Assembly (NCBI RefSeq): GCF_040183065.1
Contig: NC_091121.1
Location: 61,908,287 to 61,972,286, forward strand
Reading direction: 5' to 3'
DNA: 64,000 nt
Source of the DNA: Periplaneta americana
Taxonomy: Eukaryota; Arthropoda; Insecta; Blattodea; Blattidae
The position numbers and the translations under genes were made by a program. Position 1 is the stretch's first letter, and each line of letters begins with the position of its first letter. Of this stretch, positions 20,867 to 31,332 are shown in pieces. The notes below the pieces were generated by a model, which worked only from the letters and a program-made list of their open reading frames with translations, ran no database searches and was not told the DNA's origin.

Positions 20867-22146
20867 CACCTTCATTTGGTAATTGTGAGGACTGTATCAG
20901 AAATAACACTGTTATTCAACAGTTTTTTTACCAATAAATTTTTTGGTACGAGTTTTTTCATAATGGGAAAGTAGTGGCTATATATGAAGAGAATATTACA
21001 GTCCGTATTTTGGAACAGCGAGGGTCTGGTCATCTAGACATAATCAAATTATACCTGTACATTATAAGGGAATTGTAAGGGTGCTGGATGCGTAAAAAAG
21101 GGTAACTTCAATGCTGAAGACATTGCCAACAGCAAAGGAATGAAAACTCTAATAGTGACCCCTGAATTTCATTTCTGCATTCTTTTGTGCTAAAGAATCT
21201 TGGGACTCTACATCCATCTGATGCTGTCTTGCAGAACCGAAAAACTGGTTTAAGCAACGCTATAAAACTTGTAGTCTATTAAGTCGTCATTGTATTCTGT
21301 GAGGAAAGATTCAGAACCAAAGTCAGAACTTCTGGTTGTTCCAAAAGGATTTGATGATGTACATCAAGGACAAGGCAAATAAAAAATGTGGAAAAGATAG
21401 ACCTTCTTATACCAGAGTGATTGCCAACTCACAGTGAAATGCAGCTTCAACACTCAACAGGTAAAGGGTATGTTTTATAAAATTTTAGATGTCGCCATAT
21501 TCTAGGTGAATGAACGATTTTCTGATAGCAAGAGAGCTGCTGAAAACAATATCGAGCATGGAGGAATTTGACATAAAAACGTTGCACAATCTAGAAAAAC
21601 TGGGTAAGTGATTTTCAGTTTTGATTTAAAGTGTCAGCAATATTTAAGATTTTCATATATATCTTGAAAATTCCATGTGATGTCATATAAACTATTAACT
21701 TCAATAAATTCTGTTACAAAACGACATCAGCATATAAAAGTCGCTTTTCACATGGCCAAGAAATTTGCGTCTTCAGTACTCGAAGAGGATAAACTTGGAG
21801 TTCTCTTGTGATGCTTTTAAGGAAACACATGAACTGTTTTGGATGCAGCACTGCAATATGTGAAGCAACATTTTCGATGCTCACTTCAATAATAGTCTGC
21901 AGAGACTTTCCATGTTACAATAACAGATGGCGGACATACTGTTTCTAGCATTTGAAAGACATAATACACAATCTTTCAACATGGACAAAGTTTTAAAGGC
22001 ATTTGGCAATGAAAAGATAGGAAGTTAACAGTTATTCTGAAGTGTGCAGATTATAGTGTTAAATTTTTCTTTTTAGGTATTTTGTAAATATTTTTACACA
22101 GGAAATAATTATGCTTCATGTAAAGCAAAAATAAGAATACAGATCA

Positions 22147-22158
22147 GTAGTAGTAGTA

Positions 22159-22191
<33 letters not shown>
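22147..22191. repeat. AGT/AAT microsatellite
   Basis: AGT repeats pass into AAT repeats, just 3' of the hAT coding remnant. Confidence 0.95.
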
Positions 22192-22192
<1 letters not shown>

Positions 22193-22438
22193 GCCTATTT
22201 TATAATATAGGTAATAGTTCTGAGCTTACATGTAAGAGCACTGAAATGTCTGCCTCTTGTACAAAATAGCTTGCCCCCCTCCCTCCCCCCTCAGAGTTTC
22301 GGCCTGGCTATGGCCTTGAGGGATTATTACTAGAACGTTATAGCCCGTATATGCTCTTTATTGCATACTACTATTATCTATGGGGAACTCTTCCCCCACC
22401 TCCTTCCAGGGCAGGATTTCGGTATAGACTCCATTTAT

Positions 22439-22705
22439 CATATGGCCTTGTGCTTTCCATTATCGATTACATTTGCTGGATAAATTTATAGCTGTACAAC
22501 TTTCAAGATAATCTATGTCCATTTCTTCTCGTGAATTACAAAGCATGTCAGAATGGATTGGTCTGGTTTCCTGTTTGGCGCAAGTATTTTGCTAAACAGT
22601 TGTGACCAGTTGTAAGGCAAAAAGAAGCAACTGCTGCTGCGCTCTCTCTCTCTCTCTCTTTGCCAGTAGATCTGCATACTTATTTCCTTGAATTTCAATG
22701 TCCAA
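22439..22705 (-). mobile_element. LINE RNase H-region fragment, copy 2
   Basis: Near-identical to 13873-14128 and with the same ends (CATATGGCC ... ATGTCCAA on the plus strand). The CT run inside is longer here (CTCTCTCTCTCTCTCT). The minus-strand frame again reads the ADLLAKRER RNase H end, then breaks. Confidence 0.75.
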
Positions 22706-22735
22706 CAATCTATTGTACTTTACAATTATTTTGTG

Positions 22736-23215
22736 TCCGCCAAGTTAGCTCTGTGGTAGTGTGCCTACCTCCAGACTAACCAGCCCGGGGTTCGTTTCCT
22801 GGCGAGGTCAGAAATTTTCGTGTAAAATTTCTACCTCAGGACTACAATAGACGACGGTGCACAATTTCTAATCACTAGATTGTGCACCAATATGCCTAGG
22901 TTAAATCTCAAACCTCTCTGCAATGCATATGAAGAGAAGGCATATGTCACTGTTGATAGTGATTTGTTCATCGGAAGGAGATGTTAAGCCTAACGGCCCC
23001 TTTGGTGCTATTCGACAGGAGTAGGCTACATGCCAGCATTGGGTTTTCCCTTCTCTCTTCCTCATCTTCATCATCATCCTCACCCATTCCCTACACTACA
23101 TTTACACGAACATTTGCACATATACTCACCCTAATACACGATGTACAGCGTGGCCTGCCGAAGTGGTGTGCAACTAGAAAATGGGTCACAGTTTCTGCCA
23201 TCTATCCATAATATG
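22736..23215 (+). mobile_element. tRNA-derived SINE, second type
   Basis: A-box-like TTAGCTCTGTGGTAGTGTG near 22745 and B box GGGGTTCGTTTCCTGG near 22787-22802. The body (GATGTTAAGCCTAACGGCCC, then CTTCATCATCATCCTC) is unlike the SINE at 3380. The 3' end is unclear, near 23215. No target duplication found. Confidence 0.65.
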
Positions 23216-23310
23216 TAGAACCCGAAACACTTAAAGTGAAGTGGGTAGACATTAGATATATACAATTACTTTGTTACTGGATTTAAGTTTTCTTATCTGC
23301 TATATGCAGT

Positions 23311-23379
23311 CGAAGACTTCAGCTGTTGAAAGAGGCTTGATAGAAGCTATTGAGCCTATGGCAGCTTTGGAGTTTGAAT
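23311..23379 (+). CDS. Possible terminal coding exon of an unidentified gene
   Basis: A pyrimidine-rich stretch ends in TATATGCAG at 23302-23310. The next 23 codons, SKTSAVERGLIEAIEPMAAL then EFE, end in TAG at 23377-23379. Codon use and amino-acid balance look like real protein, and the following 2.6 kb is free of transposons, as a long 3' UTR would be. I cannot name the protein, and no upstream partner exon was found. It could also be chance or a transposon scrap. Confidence 0.3.
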
Positions 23380-26008
23380 AGCTCCTATAACATAGGTTAG
23401 TACTCATTGTAAAATAAAAATAAAATTGTGTTCACGTTATTATTGAGTAGAAATGTGCGGGGAGATTATCGATTGATATAACTGGTTTCTAACTCAGCCT
23501 TCAGTAAATACAATTTCCATGTAGTTGTGACAGCAAGCAGAAAACATGGTGTATGTGTATGTATATATTTATGGGACATCAGATACAACCTTTGAAATAT
23601 GGTTTTAAAATATTTATCTACTGTTCTGTAAGAAGTGAGATTTAAATATTTTATACAGAATCTCCACATGGTTGAAGCATTTTTGTGCAGTAACATTTTT
23701 CTCAGGAATAAAAATACCTAGCACATAAAATCATTAAGATCTAATAATGTATTTTCATTTTGCACACATATTATTCTGTATTTTAGTCATATTTTAACTT
23801 ATGTCTATCAGGCTAATCTACTCAGTTCTAATAATAACTGTAAAATTCTTATAACTGAATATATATATTTTTTTGTCAAAAACAGGAAAAGCTCGTTATG
23901 TATAGTTTTAAAATATCAAATATATTTCTTGCCTAGTTGACTTTTTCATGGCTCTTGTATTTTGTTGGGACCAGTGGATCACTGCAGGCAGTGTTGGAAC
24001 ATTTGTTTTGTTTTGATGTGTGTGAGTGAGTATGAATGAAATAAAGCTGACAACGCACAACATGCCTGCCACCTTGTGTGGAGGTCTGAGGGTATATTTG
24101 ATAAAAGATAGTGTGAAGGTATTTTATATTATTGTTAATGTGATACATGGTGTTACATTGCTCGTCATTAATATTGCATCTGACACATTACCGCCCAACT
24201 ATGCATATTGTATATAGGGATGTCAGTCAGTATGAAACTGTATACATATGAGAAATTCGTATCGACTTTATACATACAGTGGTAACACTAACATTTCGCA
24301 CTTACATAGTGTCACATTTTGCATTGGATTAAAGTAATTTTAGTTACATATTCAAATGAGGTGTATTAAATCTTTCAGAAAGAACTTCAAAAATATTATA
24401 TATATATATATATATTTTAATAACTTGTTTGAAATATGTGTATCACTGCTAAATACTTTGTTCTGTTACGGATTTGTTCAGTATTCACTGTACATCTCAG
24501 CCATCAACTGTGCATTTACCATTTACATTTTATGCATTAAGAATAAATACACCAGAATAGAATTTTAAATAGTAATTATTGCAGCTATTTTGTATAATTT
24601 AATTGGAAACTGTTGTCATCTGTTTCTCTTTGTGGATATGTTATATTAGCGTAAAGGTGCAAGCACATTAGGAGTCCAAGTTTTCTAACTTCTAATGGTC
24701 GGAGATAAACGAGGGAAATCAGTTTTCCTAATCCACTAAAGTTTCTTCCCTGTTATATTTCTTGAAGAGGTGTGATAGCTATTTACAGAAAGCAGTTTTT
24801 GTCTCACTAGAGTTCATGAGTTGTGCAACTGAAAGGACATTAGTAAAATATATAACAACTACATCTACTTATATAGCTTTAATTTTGTTAATGACTAAAG
24901 AAAAGGTTGTACAGCTCTTACTTTCTCTACATGACCATTATTCTGTTATTTCGCATCACTTTTTATCTTCATAATATTCCTATGTTAATGATTCTGTTTA
25001 TAATTATCAGTGAATTGTTTATATAGGGAGCGGCGTATAGCACTTTGCATTTTGAAATTCTAAGTTAAACTTATTAAATAAAATAAATTAAATTTAAGTA
25101 TATTTCAGTTCATAAAGGTTGAAATAAACGAAAGCTAAGAAAAATAATTAAATGTGGTAGTCAGAGAATAGACTCCTCCTCTACAAATTAATGTAATGTA
25201 AATAGAGGACGACATTAAATTTATATTTATCATTTCAACCATTTGTGTTTTGTTTTGTGATTTCGACTTCATGTTGGTACGTAATATATGGAAACATTCT
25301 CCGATGCCTCATCTACAATATTCTGATTATAGATTTTGTAAAAATGTGCTTTTTATTTAAAATGAAGTGTGTAATGTATAAAGTAGGCAATAATTGTTTG
25401 ATTAACTGTGAAAAAGTAATGATCATATACATTTATATTATGGCTGGCATATAATATAGAAACAAGAAATTATTTTGTGAGATAATACCTATAGCCACAG
25501 AAAAATAAAATAGAAATCTATGTATTAATGTTGGTTTTTAAAGTCACACTGGTTTTCCCCATTAATACACTATTTTCTATGGTATGTGCAATACCGTATG
25601 TTAAAAGTTAACTTGTAAAAAATATATTTAAATTTTTTACATAATTTGTATACAGAAACAGAATAGATTTATTCATTTACTCGGACAAAATATCTTGAGA
25701 TAGAAGTATGTTACCATATCAGATGGAAAACTTTTTCTCAACTAGAGATGTTCTGTTTCTTGAAGATTCTGGAGAGGAAATAATTTTTTTAATCTTTCAT
25801 ATCTTGACTAAAAAGATCAGACATTCATCTTGGAGGAGAAATCTCAGTTAAAAGTCTCCTTGTGTACATTCATCTTTACTCAGTGAAGTGTCTAATGTGT
25901 CTCTTTCTGTTTTGTGTGCCAATGATTAAAATGCTGAGATTTACTTGGTTTGCTGTTATGTATTGATAAAGTGACAGGATGTATACAAATTCATTATTTT
26001 ACTGAAAA
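23380..26008. other. AT-rich transposon-free stretch
   Basis: No repeat family recognised over 2.6 kb, which is unusual here. Several AATAAA motifs and a TA run (24395-24420). Could be a 3' UTR of the exon candidate at 23311; inference only. Confidence 0.35.
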
Positions 26009-26010
26009 TT

Positions 26011-26035
26011 AAAAAAAAAAAAAAAAAAAAAAAAA
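26011..26035. repeat. A25 homopolymer
   Basis: An uninterrupted run of A at the end of the AT-rich stretch. It could be a retroposon tail or simple slippage; no target duplication was found. Confidence 0.9.
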
Positions 26036-26224
26036 GGCCAGTGTCCTTGTTTTTACAGTCAAAAATTTATTTGAAGAAATGTTATATTTTGTGGCTAAAA
26101 TAGAAAGAATATATGTAGTTGAATATGCTTGTAGTTGTCCTATAACACACGAATAAAGAATATTACGGAATTTCCATATCATTGAATGTAGCAAGATTAT
26201 GACTAATAATCCCTTAATGCAGAA

Positions 26225-26264
<40 letters not shown>

Positions 26265-27176
26265 TGATTTCCAATGATTCGAATCTTTGTAATTACACCG
26301 TTTTCCTTCTTGCTTCCCAATATAGGCTAGTTTATCTTGTACACTGGAGATGTTCTGTATTCATTACAGCATCTGTTTTGCATAACATACAGGTGTCCGA
26401 ATACTTTCATCCTGTTCAAATGGTGTACCAGGCAATCATAACCTGTTAGAATCCTAAATTTGGCTATGGCATTCTTGTGGTCTAAAGAATGTAGGGGTTT
26501 TCTCAACATCTATATTGATCCACTTTTTATATTATTATGATCATAATTCCTGCAGGGGGCTAAAACTGAAAATAGATAAAGATAATTCATAGTTCATATT
26601 GTTTACATTTTTATCAACAATGTGTGCCAAGTTCATACGCTACTGATTCCAGTTCCGTTTATAAATCACACTGCACAGTTGCTTCTGGCACTGATCAGCA
26701 AATGCAGCAAGCATATGATCAGCGACATTGAGAGGCTTTGTGTGGGTGTTTACATATGTGCACAGGCAGGCATGTTGCTGCTAAGGCAAAGTGGCAAACA
26801 TATGCAATTCATTAAATATGGCATCAAAATTCGCGATTGAAGGATCATTCCACAATTTTAACTGTGCTACAAGTCTTTTCAGTGGTGTTTGAATTCACAT
26901 GTTTTAATGAATGAAAAATAGCATTGCTTTGAAAAGTAGATCAACTCCTAAATTATGAGACTTAAAGACAAAGTCACACGGAGATTTAATGCATAATGGC
27001 GCAGTGAACTTCGATGACTGTGTAGTAGTGCAAAATTGCCAAAAAAAATTGTTTCTTTTTTTTTTTTTGCTAACAGTGTTTCTTTCGAGCTTTAAAAACA
27101 CGTGGACCAAAGATGGTGTTAACAGTATGGATAATTTGTGCATTTTACGGATTCTTCATATAATTCTAGAAATAAT
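26036..27176. other. AT-rich stretch, AAT microsatellite only
   Basis: An (AAT)n tract lies at 26226-26263. Nothing else recognised. Confidence 0.4.
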
Positions 27177-27361
27177 TGATTAAATGGCGATCTTACTCGT
27201 GTTAATTGTGTAAGCATGTGCGGCTTACAGCTGTTTCGGTGCTTCTTCACACCATCCTCCCGAGATCTAGTAGGCTCTGATGATGGTGTGAAGAAGCACC
27301 GAAACAGCTGTAAGGGGCACATGCTTACACAATTAACACGAGTAAGATCGCCATTTAATCA
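27177..27361. mobile_element. Near-perfect fold-back element, 80-bp arms
   Basis: Left arm 27177-27256 (TGATTAAATGGCGATCTTAC ... CTTCTTCACACCATC) is inverted at 27282-27361 with about three mismatches. The 25-bp loop contains GAGATCTAGTAGGCTCTGAT. There is no coding capacity. It fits a MITE or an amplified hairpin; the host family is unknown. Confidence 0.85.
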
Positions 27362-27364
27362 GTT

Positions 27365-27975
27365 ATTTATATTCAAGTGTTAAAAGTAGTGTACGAAAGA
27401 TTCAACATGGATAATTCTAGAAATCATTTCATCTGTTGTGTCTTTACTGCAGTTTAGTAAAAAAAAAAACTATTTTACCTTAGGTGAGACATTTAAAAAC
27501 TGATAGAAAATACAACAAAGGTGGTAAAAAACAGATACCAGTATGTGCTATTTATTAAGCAAGTTATTGTTTGCTACTTAGCCCAATAAGAACTCGAATT
27601 TAGGTACAGCTCAGATAACAAAAGTAATTATGTAAAACTTTTACACATGCTTGCTCAAACTGATGACAAATCAGAATACCATCTTCAGACTGCTACTGTG
27701 TTTTCGGGACCTTCAAATTAATCCAAAATATATATAATTGAGTGTATTTTTTAGTGTTTTGATCAATTAAATAAATGAAATGAGTGAAGCCAAGATTTAT
27801 TTCTGTTATTAATTAACAGTGTGCCCAATAAATACCGTCAACGATTTTCATTAGGCCTACATCACGTCAGATGTAAGTGGAAAGTAAATCATATTTTAGG
27901 ATTTTGTGACGATAAGTGGTGAGTTAGTGACCATACAGCAATTAGTTTCCCCACACATTTGATCGACTACATGGG
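27365..27975. other. AT-rich spacer, nothing identified
   Basis: No reading frame or repeat recognised. Confidence 0.4.
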
Positions 27976-27977
27976 CA

Positions 27978-28207
27978 GAGGAAGAGAGAAGTATAATTGC
28001 TATTTAACCAATGGCAGAGGTCACTCTTATAGATTTTTTTTTTTTCAATCTTTGGCGCCGGGACGAATTTTTCTCCTCAAATATTAAGAGGTCATTCTTG
28101 TCTTACGGTTGGGCAGGAGTAGAACGCTTCAGACCGCCCAACTTAAAGATAAGCATGGAATGAGACCTCTGGCATTGGTTCAATAGCAATTATTCTCCTC
28201 TCTCTCT
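27978..28207. mobile_element. Small inverted-repeat element (MITE)
   Basis: AATTGCTATTTAACCAATGG near 27995-28014 is mirrored by CATTGGTTCAATAGCAATT near 28173-28191; arms extend about 45 bp each way (GAGAGAAGTAT outside, CAGAGGTC inside). An inner pair TTACGGTTGGGC / GCCCAACTTAAAG adds a second stem. No coding capacity. Confidence 0.72.
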
Positions 28208-28254
28208 GTCTCCCGCAAATGTTTTTGTCGTCTGTCAGACATTGTGGAACGAAG

Positions 28255-28497
28255 TATAGTGGGCAATGCACAGAAGCTTGTAGTGCTTTCAGTTGCTATG
28301 CGTTGCCCTTTGTGCATTATACACTGTATGATGATTAATGGAGTAATGGTGGAATGTCGGTAGGGAAATGGGAGTACCCTGTGGTAAACTACCACCAAAC
28401 ACTATCTTCCATTAGATCCGCCAGGATTTGAACCCATGTTACCAGCATAGAAAGCCAACGCTCTAGCCATTCGGCTAATAGTGCACCTAGAGGAAAA
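28255..28497 (-). mobile_element. tRNA-derived SINE, minus strand
   Basis: On the minus strand a tRNA-like head: A-box-like TAGCCGAATGGCTAGAGCG and B-box GGGTTCAAATCC near 28428-28440, about 48 bp apart. The body to the left includes GTTTGGTGGTAGTTTACCAC and the segment also seen near 12945-13075. Ends not resolved. Confidence 0.65.
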
Positions 28498-28499
28498 TA

Positions 28500-29580
28500 T
28501 AAATGAGCCATAATTCTCAATTGTTACCTTCACAAGCTTATTTTAGTTTTGCACTAGTCATTCAATCACATAAAAGACTGTAAAATACTTTTCAAACAAT
28601 AACGGGATTAAAGAACAAAGATCTAAATGATGTAAAACGACTCCTTCCAGCACTGTCTGTCACAAGATGGAACTGCAGGAGAAGCAGAATGATTTTTCTT
28701 CACTGAAAATTATACTTGTCAGCCTGTTAAAGTTATGATAAGTGAAGTTTTATGAGATGGGGAAAAGAGTGTGTCACAGACTAATATCGTATTCTTAAGC
28801 TTATCTTTCAGATTTCTACTCTTGGGTTTTCATCTGTGTACCCAAACCTGATTCTTTATTTAATGTTTTATGGGAAAAAAATATTGGATATTGGTTTTTG
28901 CAAACAAAACATCAATGAATGATGCGCAAACTGAGTACCCCACGTGAAAATTCCAATAAGGTGATTTGGCCCTTGATGGAATTTTACCACGAATACCAAA
29001 AGACACCAAATGACTAAAAGTATCGGATATTGACCAACTTCAATTTCTTTTAGTGCTTGATTGAAAAAATATGCTGAGTATGACGAGGCTTTTCCTGAAA
29101 ATATCTTCAATATATTCCTTAAATATTACCACTACCTACTTCAAAATTATGTGTTAAAAAAAATGAACTCTGTAATGTTTACAGTATTTATCTTATGAAC
29201 TACGAAATAAATCAATCTACGTACAAGTTTAATCTAGTTCACCATGGGACTCTCAGGAGCTTCGTCACAGAAAAAAAAATAATAATGCACTAAATTTGAC
29301 AATCCTGCCAGTAGTGCGTCAGGAGAATGATCATGTTCAGTTCTCGAAAAATAAATACCAGTACATACACATATCTTTCGAAAGCTTACTCAAAACCGAT
29401 AATCTGCTATTTCCTTATTATTAGTGGGGAGGGGTGATTGCTCATGAAACATTAGAAAGAATAGAGATCCGAAGACTCTGTTGACGTGTAATTTAAGAAC
29501 AATTGGCAAACTGAATTCAAGTATAGGTAGGCACAATCAACGTTTTGTTAAGTTTTTAAATACTGCTACTTAATACATTT
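28500..29580. other. Unassigned AT-rich stretch
   Basis: An 80-codon minus-strand frame (28868-29110) is hydrophobic (ILLVIWCLLVFVVKF) but unrecognised, without partner exons. Nothing else stands out. Confidence 0.35.
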
Positions 29581-29584
29581 TCGT

Positions 29585-29785
29585 CTATCTGCCTGCCGAA
29601 ACAAATTCTACAATGGAATTCACTAGGGAAAAGAAAGAAAGGTAGGGAGACCAAAGAAAAACTGGATGGAAGGAGTCAACAAAGAGATGAGAAAGTAAAG
29701 TCTTGAAGAAGATCAGTGGATAAATAGGGAAAGCCAGAGACTGGGAGTCAGAAGACTTCAAAGAACACCGTGAAACTGATCTTAT
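29585..29785 (+). mobile_element. LINE 3'-end fragment
   Basis: Reads KGRPKKNWMEGVNKEMRK, then WINRESQRLGVRRLQRTP and a stop, the C-terminal tail common to RTE-like reverse transcriptases in insects. Frames change before it. It is followed by a GATGATGTTGATG run. Confidence 0.65.
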
Positions 29786-30430
29786 GATGATGTTGATGAC
29801 TTAATAGCTATTCAAGTACGCATAATAAGACTTTAGCGGACAAATTCGTTTTTGGACGAGGCATAAGCTGAGTCCGCTACAGGTTTTGTGTACGTGGTGC
29901 ATACAATAGTTTTTAATAAAAGCTCTCTAAATTATATGAAATAAAATAAAGCAAAAGTAAATATAAGTATAAAAGGCATAGTCAGTCAATTGTCATATTC
30001 TCACCGCCATCTGATGAACATAATGAAATAATGTTGGCATATTAAAGGGTTGCCTAGGCCGCTAAAGTTCAATTTTTCGGACTGATAACTATTTTAGAGG
30101 GCATGTATTAAAAGACATTTTAGGTATTGTTTTACTATTTTATATGAGGCATTCAGAACCAAAAGTTGCTAAGTCAGCATTTCTAAGTTTTACAGGAGAG
30201 CTAGTTACAGTTTTCAAAACGGTTTTGAAACACCAATATCAATATAAATTAAATAAATTTATTTTATACGTTGGTTTAGAGGCGTGTGATATTCTGTCAC
30301 CAAGTTGTTCATATATGAGCTATGCAGCATGTGTGGTAGCAGAGTTTTAAATCAGTACTTAACGACTTTTGACATAAAATGAATGAAAAGTCTTTAAGTC
30401 GCTTGACTTCACAACTTGTGACTCCGAATG
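29786..30430. other. Unassigned stretch
   Basis: AT-rich; no feature recognised. Confidence 0.35.
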
Positions 30431-30434
30431 TTTG

Positions 30435-30893
30435 GATTTTTCCCGTGTACGTACAATAATGACAAGTTACTTCAGGATGGGAAACCTTTCCGCATAAAAT
30501 CGTGCAGCAATTCTGCGTTGCCATCAACTTTGCCGTATGCAAGCAACATATCGGCCATTTCGATGCTTGTGTACTGTACATGTCGTAATGCTGTCAGCAA
30601 CATTACTGCATTGGTACACAACACAAACTAGGATGCGAACTATGGTCTATGAAGGGATGTACCACTTGCACAGGAAAGTTAAGGCGCAGTTCGTCCATCC
30701 ACCTTACGCTAATGCTAATGGGTTGCAAAACTACGTAATTAGGACACCAAAAACAATCCGAACTTTGACGTCCCACAGCGCCCAAACCATGAATTTCCGG
30801 ACATGGGTTCCCCTTGAAAAATTATCATTGATCAGTTTACCGCCCCGCCCAACATACTAAGTGTTGTCGGTGTTGCTTCTATACACCCTGTAT
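30435..30893 (-). mobile_element. DUF4817 transposon 5' fragment, minus strand
   Basis: Starts at a TACAGGGTGTATAGAAGC terminus (about 30875-30892). Further left it encodes MADMLLAYGKVDGNAELLHD followed by FMRKGFP, the DUF4817 helix-turn-helix N terminus (about 30475-30570). Only the 5' end is present. Confidence 0.65.
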
Positions 30894-31332
30894 ACATATA
30901 TTTTGAGATGAGGAATGTATATCCACTGCCTTCTGGTTTCTATGATGTAAGGCAGTAAAAGTATTAATACCACTTTCAAGTTCGATGACACTCCACTTAA
31001 CAGGTACATCAACCTGTAGCTTTTAGAACGTAAGTATTTTACCTGCACTTTTGAAGGATGTTACACTGAAATTACGTTACAAAAAGTAGTTTCAGAACGA
31101 CGGACTCTGGCGCATATAATTGTTAGGTAAAGATTTTCATAATTCCTGGTCTCTGTATTGATAGAGAAAGTTCTACACCTTGGATGGCTGTTCGGCATAT
31201 TTGGCACTTACGGATTTTTTCTGTGAGATTATATATCAGTGGCGTATACTGGTTAAAGGGTTTGGGCTACCACTGACCCTATTATTACACAAAATATATT
31301 TTAAAATCCCTATAATAAAATTCCTTACATAT

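Larger units (their letters stand above)
19230..22320 (+). mobile_element. hAT-family DNA transposon, broken, split by a Tc1-like insertion
   Basis: Plus-strand hAT transposase remnants in the expected order. N-terminal part near 19240-19500 (KSETYVQTKI-like, then VIRFLVPNELALQGNY). DUF4371 part near 19530-19860 (YTVVKNKSLAECAVHISKYA, FMSSEIQNQIIQV, SLERNGLDTSYLL), then the YDGASVMSG motif near 19860-19890. After a 0.9-kb insertion the frame text resumes (NHHLHLVIVRTVSEI, 20860-20905), then LGTLHPSDAVLQNRKTGLSN near 21200-21260 and the C-terminal dimerisation region CEATFSML, then LFLAFERHNTQSFNMDKVLK, near 21860-21995. Many stops. A right end containing GGCCTGGCTATGGCCTTGAG lies at 22301-22320; the left end was not found. 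Confidence 0.75.

Noticed and set aside
26011-26035. Poly(A) tail of a processed retrocopy
   Set aside because: No intron-less gene body upstream and no target duplication was found; a simple A run is enough.
30144-30350. Small secreted protein frame
   Set aside because: No family match, splice sites or codon bias; likely chance.
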